Assembly (NCBI RefSeq): GCF_001685025.1
Contig: NZ_MAYU01000001.1
Span: 751,971-815,970 of the forward strand
From: Bacillus sp. FJAT-27225
GTDB taxonomy: Bacteria > Bacillota > Bacilli > Bacillales > Cytobacillaceae
Direction: 5' to 3'
Length of the DNA stretch: 64,000 nt
Position numbers and translations under genes: made by a program. The notes under the pieces were generated by a model. It made no database searches. It was not told the DNA's origin and saw nothing but the letters and a program-made list of their open reading frames with translations. Positions 9,411 through 18,334 of the stretch are shown piece after piece; the first letter of the stretch is position 1, and each line of letters opens with the position of its first letter.

Positions 9411-9439
9411 TTGTTAGATGTCCCATTTACCGTTAAAAT
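9411..9439 (+). promoter_or_regulatory. Sigma-A-like promoter of prli42
   Basis: TTGTTA at 9411-9416 and TAAAAT at 9434-9439 are separated by 17 bases. The start codon follows 38 bases later. Confidence 0.6.
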
Positions 9440-9477
9440 AGAGATATCCCATATTACATTCAGGGAGGAGAATATAA

Positions 9478-9573
9478 ATGAACAACCGTAAAGCCAGGAA
9501 GGTAATCGTATATTTAATGCTATTCGCAATGCTTGCCTCAACCCTCCTGATGGGATTGGCATCTTTCCTTTAA
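9478..9573 (+). CDS. prli42: Stressosome-associated miniprotein Prli42
   Basis: A 31-residue membrane miniprotein, MNNRKARKVIVYLMLFAMLA.. ending STLLMGLASFL. The basic N-terminus followed by one hydrophobic helix is the pattern of Prli42, which in Listeria anchors the stressosome protein RsbR to the membrane. It has a strong ribosome binding site (GGGAGGAG, seven bases before ATG) and its own promoter. Its neighbours (mce on one side, an L,D-transpeptidase on the other) are typical for Bacillus Prli42 genes, which sit in the yqjA-yqjE neighbourhood. It is too short for ordinary gene finding. Role inferred from the family; the stressosome genes are outside the window. Confidence 0.85.
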   Translation: MNNRKARKVIVYLMLFAMLASTLLMGLASFL

Positions 9574-9604
9574 TAAGGACACACTTTATTTCCTAATCAT
9601 ATGT

Positions 9605-9636
9605 AAAAGGGACTGCCGTATAGACAGTCCCTTTTT
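9605..9636. terminator. Bidirectional terminator prli42 / L,D-transpeptidase
   Basis: The stem AAAGGGACTG/CAGTCCCTTT is flanked by A residues on the left and TTTTT on the right, between two convergent genes. Confidence 0.85.
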
Positions 9637-9637
9637 C

Positions 9638-10150
9638 TCATTGTATCGCTCCGTATTCTATTCCCAGTTCAGTAAAAGGCCGGTCAGTCGATGTAATTAA
9701 TATTTTTGTACCTAGCGGAATAAAAGGATAGAGTGATTCAATCCCTTCGTTTTGAAGCCGGATACAGCCGTTAGAGACATACTTGCCGATGGAAACAGGC
9801 TCATTGGTCCCATGCAGCCCGTAAACCCTGCCATCCGTCGCCTTCGCATCAAAGCCAATCCACCTGGATCCTAGCGGATTGTCAGGATGGCCGCCTTGAA
9901 TGTTCTTTTTCCTGTAGTACGGCTTTTCGGCCTTAACCGTGACAGTAAAAAGACCTTCGGGTGTTAAATCATCACTTTTGCCAGTTGCAACTGACAAAAC
10001 GGTTTGCACCCTGTTTGCATCAATAAACGCCATCTCATTCGTTTTTTTATTGACGATAATAAACGTATCGCCGGGAAGCGGATTCGGCCCAAGAGGCCAA
10101 ATTGGGGAAACAAATAGAACGGTAAGCAGTGCAGCCAGGAAATGCGCCAT
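9638..10150 (-). CDS. Secreted L,D-transpeptidase (YkuD domain)
   Basis: This is probably a cell-wall enzyme that makes 3-3 cross-links or attaches groups to peptidoglycan. The 170-residue protein begins with a hydrophobic stretch (residues 2-20) that can act as a signal peptide or anchor, although the N-terminus has almost no positive charge. The YkuD catalytic motif is complete: HGTNEP (His113) and SNGCIRL (Cys129 nucleophile, Arg131). Family members act on meso-diaminopimelate-type peptidoglycan outside the membrane. It converges on prli42 and follows the YqjA-like gene by 40 bases on the same strand, so the two may be co-transcribed. Confidence 0.88.
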   Translation of the reverse strand: MAHFLAALLTVLFVSPIWPLGPNPLPGDTFIIVNKKTNEMAFIDANRVQTVLSVATGKSDDLTPEGLFTVTVKAEKPYYRKKNIQGGHPDNPLGSRWIGFDAKATDGRVYGLHGTNEPVSIGKYVSNGCIRLQNEGIESLYPFIPLGTKILITSTDRPFTELGIEYGAIQ

Positions 10151-10190
10151 TCATACCACCCTCTGGATTTTTCCCTAGTTTGTGCGAATC

Positions 10191-11171
10191 TTACTGTGCT
10201 GATACTTTTTTCTTTGGTTTTTCCAGGCCTCTGAACGAACTTTTTATGATTAAATAGTGTTCTAGTTCATTGAGCATCTGAAATAAACCTGCTCTCGTTT
10301 CGAACTCTTCGCGGGTTCTCGGAAGCTCCATTTCCTCAAACTCCTCCCTCATTACCTTTATCTTATCAAGATAAATATAGGCTGTGTTGCCTGGATGGAT
10401 ATTCTCACATAGTTCTTCAATAAAATCTGCCATTATCCCTGCCTGTTCTACCTCTGGAGAAAGGGACGAAGCAATAGGCAGAATCCGTTCAATGATTTCA
10501 AATTGCTTTTCCCGCATTGTAAAATAGTGATAATAAATATCTTCTTCCCTGGTCAGATGATTTTCCACATCTCGAAAGGCAAGCGTTTTTGCCTCATTGA
10601 GCAGTTTAGATGTATCAGTCAATTCCTGTCCTGCCCAATTGCTGTCATTCGTCCTCAAGTATCTTGCCATCTCCAAAAATATCTTCCGGAAATTTTCTTC
10701 AATTTTCCCGCTATATTCATACAGTTTTGATTCAAGACTAGGCATATACCAGTTCATTAATAAAGCTACTCCTATACCTACAATGATAACGACAAACTCA
10801 TTAAGAAAAAGACCTGTTGAAACCTCACCAGCGGCATAAATATGCAATATGATTACGGACGATGTCACAATCCCGTCCTTCGCCTTAACCATTACAACAG
10901 TCGGTATAAAAAAGAACAACATCAACCCAATGACAAGAGGGTGATAAGCAATGAATTCGAAAAAAAGCGCGGAAATTGGCATGGCAAGCATACAAGCAAT
11001 AAAACGATCCCATGCAGCCCTCAGCGACTTACGCTTCGTTGGTTTGATGCAAAGTATCGTTAAAATGCCGGCAGAAGAATAATTCGCCACCCCCAGCAGT
11101 TGGGCAATAATAATAGCCGCCGCCGTACCGACTGCGGTCTTAATCGTTCTGTATCCAATCCTGTACCTCAT
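10191..11171 (-). CDS. YqjA-like aromatic acid exporter family membrane protein
   Basis: The protein matches B. subtilis YqjA: an N-terminal block of about six membrane helices starting IGYRTIKTAVGTAAAIIIAQ, then a cytoplasmic helical domain of about 170 residues rich in Glu and Arg. This two-part layout is that of the aromatic acid exporter family (ArAE_1 / DUF939), but the substrate is unknown. An open frame reaches back to 11261, but the start at ATG 11171 fits the family N-terminus and has GGAG nine bases before it, giving 326 residues. Confidence 0.8.
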   Translation of the reverse strand: MRYRIGYRTIKTAVGTAAAIIIAQLLGVANYSSAGILTILCIKPTKRKSLRAAWDRFIACMLAMPISALFFEFIAYHPLVIGLMLFFFIPTVVMVKAKDGIVTSSVIILHIYAAGEVSTGLFLNEFVVIIVGIGVALLMNWYMPSLESKLYEYSGKIEENFRKIFLEMARYLRTNDSNWAGQELTDTSKLLNEAKTLAFRDVENHLTREEDIYYHYFTMREKQFEIIERILPIASSLSPEVEQAGIMADFIEELCENIHPGNTAYIYLDKIKVMREEFEEMELPRTREEFETRAGLFQMLNELEHYLIIKSSFRGLEKPKKKVSAQ

Positions 11172-11248
11172 ACACTCACACTCCATGTGTTTACAACCAT
11201 TTATAGCATAAGATATTATTATTGGCAGGAATTTCTCCGCAGGATATG

Positions 11249-11450
11249 CAGTTCCGTCCATTAAACGAATTTTATTAGACGAATCTCTCCTCCGAAGACG
11301 CAGCCCCGTCCATTAAACGAATTTTATTAGACGAATCTCTCCTCCGAAGACGCAGCCCCGTCCATTAAACGAATTTTTTAGACGAACTGCACCTCTGACT
11401 ATTCGGTTCCGTCCATGAAGTATTTTTTGGGCAAACCTCGATAAGAGAAT
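11249..11450. repeat. 52-bp tandem repeat, three to four copies
   Basis: Imperfect head-to-tail copies with starts of the shared CGTCCATTAAACGAAT core at about 11255, 11307, 11359 and, more diverged, 11410 (periods 52, 52, 51). The first three are nearly identical. Each unit contains a loose dyad CGTCC..GACGAA over about 28 bases. There are no unique spacers, so it is not a CRISPR. It lies just upstream of the yqjA-like gene. Confidence 0.85.
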
Positions 11451-11612
11451 CGGATATCTGCAAACCAGACCGCCCCCTATTGCCGGTTATACTATAACTT
11501 TTTAAGTTTGGGAAGAAAATCAAACCAATTCACGCAGCTTCGCCCCCAATTCCATCAACCTTTTTAAAAGTTTAAAACCTAATCCTATTACAAACTATAT
11601 TCTAAAAAGTAA

Positions 11613-11938
11613 GGCGGTGGAGCGAAGAAGAATTACTCTTCATACTTAAGCTTTTAAAGTTTATCGGCAGAAATTCAATCCATACACTCACTAAAACACG
11701 CAGCTCCGCCCCTGCACTACAACAAGAAAAAGATGATCCTTAGACCATCTTCTCCATGATACCCTATTAATCAACCTCATATTAAGACAAAAGCACATAA
11801 TTCTATACACTTAACCAAACAGGACAGGCGGTGGATCGAAGAAGAATTAGACTTTATACTAAGACTTTTAAAGTTATGGACAAGAAACTTAATCAAACTC
11901 TTTGTAGATCACGCAGTTCCGCCCCTGTACCTATAACA
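11613..11938. repeat. Two diverged 110-bp direct repeats between artM and yqjA-like gene
   Basis: A block of about 110 bases at 11613-11723 (beginning GGCGGTGGAGCGAAGAAGAA, ending CGCAGCTCCGCCCCTG) recurs at 11827-11938 with about 80% identity by eye, and a partial copy of its right end occurs at 11531. Each block starts with GGTGGAGCGAAG and ends with a partly complementary CTCCGCCCC, so each can fold back. The last copy runs into the artM stop codon. No gene is visible in 11,262-11,930. Confidence 0.65.
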
Positions 11939-12653
11939 TTTTCTCCAAAAACTCCCGAGCCCGGCTGCTTTTTGGCTGAGAGAAAAATTGTTCGGGAGCG
12001 GCGTCTTCGACAAGAACACCACCATCCAAAAACAAGACCCGGTCCGCTACTTCGCGTGCAAATCCCATCTCGTGTGTAACAATCGCCATCGTCATCCCGG
12101 TGTAGGCGAGAGATTTCATAACATCGAGAACCTCCTTGACCATCTCGGGGTCAAGGGCAGAGGTTGGCTCATCAAACAGCATGACATTAGGCTGCATCGC
12201 CAACGCCCTGGCAATGGCAACACGCTGCTTTTGCCCGCCTGACAGCCTGCCGGGATACTCGTTAGCCTTATCGGATAAGCCGACTCTTTCTAATAGCTCA
12301 TATCCGATTTTTTCTGCCTCTGCTTTTGAAAGACCTTTCACTTTCATTGGTGCATACGTCAAATTTTGAAGGACAGTTTTATGCGGAAACAGATGAAAAT
12401 GTTGAAAAACCATTCCTACATTCTCACGAACTTTCATAATATTTGTTTTCTTATCTGTAATTTCATTTTCGCCAATCCAGATGCGGCCGCTTGTTGGAGT
12501 TTCAAGCATGTTCATGCAGCGAAGGAACGTGGATTTTCCGGAACCCGATGGGCCAATGATAGCAACTACCTCGCCCTCTGCAATTGTAGTTGTGATTCCC
12601 TTTAATACTTCGAGCTTTCCAAAGTTTTTACGCAATTCACTGACTTTAATCAC
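11931..12653 (-). CDS. artM: Polar amino acid ABC transporter, ATPase (ArtM/YqiZ type)
   Basis: ATP-binding subunit of an amino acid importer, probably for arginine by similarity to B. subtilis ArtPQM (YqiXYZ). The 240-residue protein has the Walker [10 protein letters not shown] (residues 34-42), ABC signature LSGGQKQR, Walker [13 protein letters not shown] and the switch histidine in VTHEMGFA. It overlaps the permease gene by eight bases, so the two are translationally coupled. The order artP-artQ-artM is conserved. Confidence 0.88.
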   Translation of the reverse strand: MIKVSELRKNFGKLEVLKGITTTIAEGEVVAIIGPSGSGKSTFLRCMNMLETPTSGRIWIGENEITDKKTNIMKVRENVGMVFQHFHLFPHKTVLQNLTYAPMKVKGLSKAEAEKIGYELLERVGLSDKANEYPGRLSGGQKQRVAIARALAMQPNVMLFDEPTSALDPEMVKEVLDVMKSLAYTGMTMAIVTHEMGFAREVADRVLFLDGGVLVEDAAPEQFFSQPKSSRAREFLEKML

Positions 12654-13305
12654 TGCGCCTCATCCTCCTTTCAACAACCTTTCCAAGGAAGGTCAAAGTA
12701 ATGACCATCAGATAATAAATTAAGCCGGCAAAAAGAAGCGGTTCAAGGTAGGCGTAATATTCGGCCCCTACCTGGTAAGACCTCCGCATAATATCCGCGA
12801 CTCCAATGGTAGTGACAATCGCTGATTCTTTTGTCAGCGAAATGAATTCATTCATTAGAGCTGGGAGGATATTTTTCATAGCCTGCGGCAGGATGATATC
12901 AAGCATCATTGGGCGGGAAGGAACACCAAGTGCCATAGCTGCTTCCCTCTGCCCTTTGTCAACCGCAAGAATACCCGCCCTGATAATTTCGGAAATGTAA
13001 GCACCCGAGTTCAATCCGAAAGACAGGATGGCAGCAACGTGCATATCAATTTGATAGCCGAGTAGTTGCGGAGAACCGAAATAAATAATCATTAGCTGCA
13101 ATACAAGTGGCGTTCCCCTGAACACACTTGTATAAGCATCCGCAAACCAGGCAAGTGGTTTAACCTTACTAATTTTGAAAATTGAAAGGATAATGCCAAG
13201 AATAAATCCCAAAATACCTGCAACGAAAACGATCCCTAACGTTACCCAAATCCCTTCCAGTATATATGGCAAGGAAGGGACAATTTGTGCGAAATCCAGT
13301 CCCAC
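12646..13305 (-). CDS. artQ: Polar amino acid ABC transporter, permease (ArtQ/YqiY type)
   Basis: Membrane subunit of the amino acid importer. The 219-residue protein has about five membrane helices and the EAA-loop signature [18 protein letters not shown] that contacts the ATPase, plus the family start [13 protein letters not shown]. It lies between artP and artM. A hairpin separates it from artP, which would lower expression of the permease and ATPase relative to the binding protein. Confidence 0.88.
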   Translation of the reverse strand: MGLDFAQIVPSLPYILEGIWVTLGIVFVAGILGFILGIILSIFKISKVKPLAWFADAYTSVFRGTPLVLQLMIIYFGSPQLLGYQIDMHVAAILSFGLNSGAYISEIIRAGILAVDKGQREAAMALGVPSRPMMLDIILPQAMKNILPALMNEFISLTKESAIVTTIGVADIMRRSYQVGAEYYAYLEPLLFAGLIYYLMVITLTFLGKVVERRMRRSD

Positions 13306-13335
13306 TTAAAACCATTCCTCTCTATAATCAACTGT

Positions 13336-13370
13336 AAAAACGTCCAGAAAGGCAATGCCTTCTGAACGTT
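13336..13370 (-). terminator. Intra-operon attenuating hairpin between artP and artQ
   Basis: On the minus strand AACGTTCAGAAGGC pairs with GCCTTTCTGGACGTT (one bulge and one mismatch), followed by TTTTAC. Such a partial terminator after a binding-protein gene is common and gives more binding protein than transporter. Confidence 0.65.
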
Positions 13371-13383
13371 TCAATTTTCCCCT

Positions 13384-14169
13384 CTATTCTTCCCCGCCAA
13401 ACCATTTAACAATCAATTGATCGAGTTCGCCGTTTTCCTTCATTTTTTTCAGTTCAGCATTGAACTTATCAGTCAGCTCACTGTCCTTTGCAAATGCAAT
13501 CGCCGAACCTGCTTCTTCCGGGTTTTCAGAAATTGTAAATCCGGAGAAACCTTCTTCGTTTTCAATGAAGCCTTTCGCGACTGTATCCTCAATGATCGCT
13601 GCATCAAACCTTCCTGATTTAATTTCTTGAATTAAATCAGGGATTCTATTGCGGTCTTCGATTTTGAAATCTACTTCTTTTTGAAGTTCTTTTGCTTTAT
13701 CGCTCTGGATTGAACCGAGCTGGACACCGACCGTCTTGCCTTCAAGATCTTCAAGTTTTGTAATGCTGCTATCCTTGGTCACAATTAAATGGGATGCGGT
13801 ATAGTAAATATCGCTAAAGTCAACATTCTTTTTCCGCTTTTCAGTTGGTGTCATACCTGCCAGGACAAGGTCTGCCTGTCCTGATTTAAGCGCCTGGACA
13901 AGGCTGTTGAAATCCATATCCTTTACTTCGATTTCATAACCGAGCTTTTCACCAAGTGCTTTTGCCAAATCAACATCGAATCCAATGATTTCATCACTTT
14001 TTTTCGTATCAATATATTCAAATGGCGGGTAATCAGCTGAGGTAGCCATCGTAAGTGTCTTATTTTCCTCTGCTCCGCCTCCATTGCTGTTATTTTCACT
14101 CGAACCACAAGCCGATAAAATGACCATAACAAGAGCCATAGTCAAAAACAGAACCAAACCTTTTTTCAT
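13384..14169 (-). CDS. artP: Polar amino acid-binding lipoprotein (ArtP/YqiX type)
   Basis: Extracellular solute-binding protein of the importer, anchored to the membrane by a lipid. The 261-residue precursor has a signal peptide with lipobox ILSAC (lipidated Cys21), followed by a low-complexity Ser/Asn/Gly linker and a family 3 binding fold (TMATSADYPPFEYID, IIGFDVDLAKALGEKLG, GMTPTEKRKKNVDFSDIYY). The arginine-type substrate is inferred from similarity to B. subtilis ArtP and from a possible ArgR site upstream; it is not proven by sequence. Confidence 0.88.
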   Translation of the reverse strand: MKKGLVLFLTMALVMVILSACGSSENNSNGGGAEENKTLTMATSADYPPFEYIDTKKSDEIIGFDVDLAKALGEKLGYEIEVKDMDFNSLVQALKSGQADLVLAGMTPTEKRKKNVDFSDIYYTASHLIVTKDSSITKLEDLEGKTVGVQLGSIQSDKAKELQKEVDFKIEDRNRIPDLIQEIKSGRFDAAIIEDTVAKGFIENEEGFSGFTISENPEEAGSAIAFAKDSELTDKFNAELKKMKENGELDQLIVKWFGGEE

Positions 14170-14257
14170 TATAATTTCCTCCCTTTATTATTCAGAATAA
14201 TCGATAAACTATTACCCATTACAGCCAAGCTCGAATCCTTTCCAATTAAGTAAGAAT

Positions 14258-14278
14258 AGACTTATTTTTATTCACATT
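14258..14278 (-). promoter_or_regulatory. Possible ARG box upstream of artPQM
   Basis: On the minus strand TGTGAATAAAAATAAG resembles the AhrC/ArgR operator of Bacillus (core TGAATAAAAAT). A second AT-rich half, TTGAATAATTATTG, lies about 35 bases further upstream. The regulator gene argR is present in this window at 36.4 kb. Inferred from pattern only. Confidence 0.4.
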
Positions 14279-14360
14279 AATGAATTTTAACACGTTTCAA
14301 TAATTATTCAATACTATTTTTAAAAATTAATTTTCTGATTTTTTCCAGCCTTCCCAATGC

Positions 14361-14394
14361 ATAGAAAAACCCGTCATGCAATCGGCATGACGGG
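14361..14394 (-). terminator. Terminator after brxA
   Basis: A perfect 10-bp stem (CCCGTCATGC/GCATGACGGG, 14370-14379 with 14385-14394) is followed by TTTTTC on the minus strand, just past the brxA stop codon. Confidence 0.85.
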
Positions 14395-14410
14395 TAGCGT
14401 TTTCCACTAT

Positions 14411-14848
14411 TTATAATTCTTCGCAGTATTTATCAAATGCGTTTTGTAGCTTTTGAATGACAGCCATCGGCTCATGGCCTTCAATATCATGCCTTTCCAG
14501 CATGGTGCAGATTTCTCCGTCCTTTAACAGGGCAAATGATGGAGAGGATGGCGGATAACCTGTAAAAAAGCTGCGTGCTTTTTCGGTTGCTTCCTTATCC
14601 TGCCCGGCAAAAACAGTCACCAAATGATCCGGCCGCTTATCATAGTGAAGTGCATGGGCTGCAGCCGGCCTTGCAATCCCGCCTGCACATCCGCATACGG
14701 AGTTAATCATTACAAGAGTCGTCCCTTTTTGTGCGAAAGCTTGTTCCACCTCTTCAGGTGTCTTTAATTGTGTATAACCGGCAGCCGATATTTCATCCCT
14801 GGCCTGGCGGACAACATCATTCATGAACAAATTAAAATTCATAGTCAT
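14411..14848 (-). CDS. brxA: Bacilliredoxin BrxA (YqiW type)
   Basis: A thiol protein that removes bacillithiol from S-bacillithiolated proteins after oxidative stress. The 145-residue protein has the DUF1094/bacilliredoxin active site SVCGCAGG (Cys52, Cys54) and the family segments [17 protein letters not shown] and [14 protein letters not shown]. The CGC form is that of BrxA. The ATG at 14848 has GGGAG eight bases upstream. It is a single gene with its own terminator, in the same place as yqiW in B. subtilis. Confidence 0.92.
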   Translation of the reverse strand: MTMNFNLFMNDVVRQARDEISAAGYTQLKTPEEVEQAFAQKGTTLVMINSVCGCAGGIARPAAAHALHYDKRPDHLVTVFAGQDKEATEKARSFFTGYPPSSPSFALLKDGEICTMLERHDIEGHEPMAVIQKLQNAFDKYCEEL

Positions 14849-15012
14849 GGAATCACTCCCTGTTTAGCATATAAACCTATACCCTTATCATAACAGGGAA
14901 AATACTCGTTTACCAAGAAAAGAGAATTTTTTCATGGAAAAGGTTTACTTCTTTTCCATACTGGGAAAGAAAAGAATACAGCTAGATCCATACCCCTAAA
15001 CTCCCTAATTTT

Positions 15013-15042
15013 TTGGATAGCCTTTGGGCTATCCCCTTTTTT
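15013..15042 (+). terminator. Orphan plus-strand terminator
   Basis: The stem GGATAGCC/GGGCTATCC (15015-15022 with 15026-15034) is followed by CCTTTTTTTT on the plus strand. Both neighbouring genes (brxA, meaB) are on the minus strand, where no T run follows the stem, so it may end an unseen plus-strand transcript. Confidence 0.6.
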
Positions 15043-15115
15043 TTGTATAAAGGACGTATAACAATACATATTTTTAAACTTTATCAGCAACATTTATGAT
15101 GCCATGCCCCTATTT

Positions 15116-16171
15116 CTATTCACCGCTTTTATAAAACTCACCAAGCAGCATGTCAGCTGCTTTGGCAGGAGTAGTACTTCCTTCGAGAATTTCAGATTCC
15201 AGCCTAGGAAGAAGGCCTTTCACTTTTTCATTTTGATAAAAGTCGTAATGAAGCTGATTGGAAATTACCGTATGGAACCAACCGCGCAGCTGTATTCGAC
15301 GCCTTTCCTCCCAAATTCCAGATTGCTTACCCTTTCTTTCAAACTCTTTAATAGATTCCCACATTTCAGGAATTCCCTTTTTCGTAAGTGCGGAACAGGC
15401 ATATGCCTTAGTTTCCCAACCAATCGTTGCCGGCTGAAGGAAGTGGAGGATCCTCCGGTATTCATGAGCGGTTTTTTCAGCAAGCTTTAGGTTTTCCCCG
15501 TCCGCTTTATTGACAACAATACCATCGGCAAGCTCCATAATGCCTTTCTTCATACCCTGCAGCTCGTCTCCAGCACCTGTCAGGACCAGCAGCATGAAAA
15601 AATCGACCATATCCCTGACTGATACCTCACTCTGGCCAACCCCCACCGTTTCAACAAGAATGACATCATATCCCGCTGCTTCACACAGCAACATCGATTC
15701 ACGTGTTTTCCTATGGACGCCACCCAGCTTTCCAGCAGTAGGCGATGGCCGGATAAATGCAGAAGGATGGCGGGAGAGTTGTTCCATTCGGGTCTTGTCT
15801 CCAAGAATACTGCCTCCATTTACAGAAGAGCTTGGATCGATGGCCAGCACGGCCACTTTATAGCCGATTTCACATAAGTACAGGCCGAATGTCTCGATAA
15901 ACGTACTTTTTCCAGCTCCCGGCACACCCGTAATTCCAATTCTGATTGAATTGCCGGTATAAGGGAGCAATTTTTGCAAAAGCACTTGTGCATCGCCAAA
16001 ATGGCGGGATGCATTGCTTTCAATGAGTGTAATTCCCCTGGCAAGTGCACTTCTGCTTCCCTTTGGGATAGTATTCACCAAGTCATTAACCTGTACTTCC
16101 TGGCTCCTTTTCTTTTTAAATATCGGCCTGCCTTTTTTCTCTTTTCCATCATTGATAGCTTGACGGTCCAT
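15116..16171 (-). CDS. meaB: Methylmalonyl-CoA mutase-associated GTPase MeaB
   Basis: A G3E-family P-loop GTPase that gates loading of adenosylcobalamin into methylmalonyl-CoA mutase and protects it from inactivation. The 351-residue protein has Walker A GVPGAGKSTFIE, switch residues DPSSSVNGGSILGDKTRM, DVILVETVGVGQSE (Walker B) and the guanine-specific NKADGEN. Its ATG directly follows the TAA of mutB, so translation is probably coupled. Older annotations call this family ArgK. Confidence 0.93.
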   Translation of the reverse strand: MDRQAINDGKEKKGRPIFKKKRSQEVQVNDLVNTIPKGSRSALARGITLIESNASRHFGDAQVLLQKLLPYTGNSIRIGITGVPGAGKSTFIETFGLYLCEIGYKVAVLAIDPSSSVNGGSILGDKTRMEQLSRHPSAFIRPSPTAGKLGGVHRKTRESMLLCEAAGYDVILVETVGVGQSEVSVRDMVDFFMLLVLTGAGDELQGMKKGIMELADGIVVNKADGENLKLAEKTAHEYRRILHFLQPATIGWETKAYACSALTKKGIPEMWESIKEFERKGKQSGIWEERRRIQLRGWFHTVISNQLHYDFYQNEKVKGLLPRLESEILEGSTTPAKAADMLLGEFYKSGE

Positions 16172-18334
16172 TTATAGTTCCTCGTAACCGAGCGATAGGT
16201 ATATTTTCCTGATAATATCCTGGGCTGCGACCGGGATGACTGTTCCTGGCCCAAAAATAGCAGCAGCACCATGGTCATATAAAAATTGATAATCATTAGA
16301 AGGGATGACACCGCCAACTACAACAAGTATGTCCGGGCGGCCAAGCTTCCTTAATTCCTCAACGAGCTGGGGCAGCAAGGTCTTATGTCCTGCCGCAAGA
16401 GAGCTGAAGCCAACTACATGGACATCATTTTCGACTGCCTGCAAAGCAGTCTCTGCTGGTGTTTGGAATAGCGGGCCTATATCCACGTCAAAGCCAAGGT
16501 CGGCAAAAGCAGTTGAAATGACTTTTGCACCACGGTCATGTCCATCCTGGCCCATTTTTGCGATGAGAATTCTCGGCCGTCTTCCTTCATTCTCAAGAAA
16601 CTCCTCAGCCATTTGCTTAACATTTTCAATTTCTTCGTCATTTGAAAAGGAAGAACTGTAAACCCCGCTTATAGAACGAATCGCCGCTTTGTGGCGGCCA
16701 GCTGCACGTTCAATCGCGTCTGATATTTCTCCCAACGTCGCCCTCGCCCGTGCGGCTTTAACGGCAAATTCCAAAAGGTTCCCCTTACCTGAAACTGCCG
16801 CCTCTTCCAACTTGCCCAATGCAGCAGCAACAGCTTGGCTATCCCTGCTCGCCTTCAATTCTTTTAATTTTTCAATCTGGCGGTTCCTTACTGCTGTATT
16901 GTCAATATCGAGGATTTCGAGAGGTTCTTTTTCCTCAACTCTATATTTATTTACTCCGACAATAATTTCGGTTCCGGAATCAATTAAAGCCTGTCTTTTT
17001 GCAGCAGCTTCTTCTATTTTCATCTTGGGGAGGCCGGTTTCAATCGCTTTCGCCATGCCCCCAAGGCTTTCTATTTCTTCTATATGTTCAGTAGCACGCT
17101 CAATCAATTGATTTGTTAATGCTTCAACATAGTAGGACCCTCCCCATGGGTCGATTACCTTCGTGATTCCGGTTTCTTCCTGAAGAAACAGCTGGGTATT
17201 CCTGGCAATCCTTGCCGAAAAGTCAGTTGGGAGTGCGATTGCTTCATCCAGGGCATTGGTATGGAGTGACTGGGTATGGCCCATTGCTGCAGCATGCGCT
17301 TCTACCAGCGTTCTCATCACATTATTGAAAGGATCCTGCTCTGTCAGGCTCCAACCGGAAGTTTGAGAATGGGTTCTGAGTGCGAGTGACTTTTCATTTT
17401 TAGGATTAAAGCTTTTCATCATTTTTGCCCAAATAAATCGGGCAGCCCTCATTTTAGCAACTTCCATGAAATAATTCATGCCAACTCCCCAGAAAAAACT
17501 AAGCCTTGGTGCAAATGAATCGATATCAATTCCTGCCTTGAGGCCAGTCCTCACATACTCAAGACCATCCGCAAGCGTGTAGGCAAGCTCAATATCTGCA
17601 GGCGCACCCGCCTCTTGCATATGGTAGCCTGAAATGCTGATAGAATTGAACTTCGGCATATTTTCAGATGTATAGGCAAAAATATCGGCAATGATTTTCA
17701 TCGACATCTCCGGGGGATATATATACGTGTTACGAACCATATATTCTTTTAAAATGTCATTTTGGATTGTCCCTGTAAGCTTCTCCTGCTCGACCCCCTG
17801 CTCCTCGGCGGTAACAATGTAAAAGGCGAGAACCGGAAGAACAGCCCCGTTCATTGTCATCGAAACGGACATTTGGTCAAGAGGGATGCCATCAAACAGC
17901 GTCTTCATATCGAGAATTGAATCGATCGCTACCCCCGCCTTGCCAACGTCACCAACAACTCGCGGATGGTCGGAGTCATAGCCCCGATGGGTGGCCAAAT
18001 CAAATGCAACGGATAAGCCTTTTTGTCCCATGGCAAGATTGCGCCTGTAAAAGGCATTGCTTTCTTCAGCAGTCGAAAAGCCTGCGTATTGCCGGACAGT
18101 CCATGGCCGATTAACGTACATAGTCGGATAAGGTCCCCGGGTAAAAGGCGGCAGGCCGGGTTTATCATCGAGATGTTCGAGTCCATCGACGTCTGCCTCG
18201 GTGTACAACGTTTTTAATGGGATCCCTTCGTTTGTTTTAAAAGGTTCGGGCCGTTTCTCATCCTTCAAATGAGGCTCGTTTTTCTCTATTCTGTTAAAAA
18301 GTGTGATAGCTTGAAAGTTTGGTTTGTTACGCAT
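16172..18334 (-). CDS. mutB: Methylmalonyl-CoA mutase large subunit
   Basis: Catalytic subunit of the adenosylcobalamin-dependent mutase that rearranges (R)-methylmalonyl-CoA to succinyl-CoA. The 720-residue protein has the TIM-barrel substrate domain ([48 protein letters not shown]) and a C-terminal flavodoxin-like cobalamin domain with the base-off ligand motif DGHDRGAK, followed by the [13 protein letters not shown] and [11 protein letters not shown] segments. Its start overlaps the end of mutA by eight bases (ATGCGTAA), and meaB follows without a gap. Confidence 0.95.
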   Translation of the reverse strand: MRNKPNFQAITLFNRIEKNEPHLKDEKRPEPFKTNEGIPLKTLYTEADVDGLEHLDDKPGLPPFTRGPYPTMYVNRPWTVRQYAGFSTAEESNAFYRRNLAMGQKGLSVAFDLATHRGYDSDHPRVVGDVGKAGVAIDSILDMKTLFDGIPLDQMSVSMTMNGAVLPVLAFYIVTAEEQGVEQEKLTGTIQNDILKEYMVRNTYIYPPEMSMKIIADIFAYTSENMPKFNSISISGYHMQEAGAPADIELAYTLADGLEYVRTGLKAGIDIDSFAPRLSFFWGVGMNYFMEVAKMRAARFIWAKMMKSFNPKNEKSLALRTHSQTSGWSLTEQDPFNNVMRTLVEAHAAAMGHTQSLHTNALDEAIALPTDFSARIARNTQLFLQEETGITKVIDPWGGSYYVEALTNQLIERATEHIEEIESLGGMAKAIETGLPKMKIEEAAAKRQALIDSGTEIIVGVNKYRVEEKEPLEILDIDNTAVRNRQIEKLKELKASRDSQAVAAALGKLEEAAVSGKGNLLEFAVKAARARATLGEISDAIERAAGRHKAAIRSISGVYSSSFSNDEEIENVKQMAEEFLENEGRRPRILIAKMGQDGHDRGAKVISTAFADLGFDVDIGPLFQTPAETALQAVENDVHVVGFSSLAAGHKTLLPQLVEELRKLGRPDILVVVGGVIPSNDYQFLYDHGAAAIFGPGTVIPVAAQDIIRKIYLSLGYEEL

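Noticed and set aside
11249-11450. CRISPR array
   Set aside because: The 52-bp units are contiguous without unique spacers and no cas genes are nearby.
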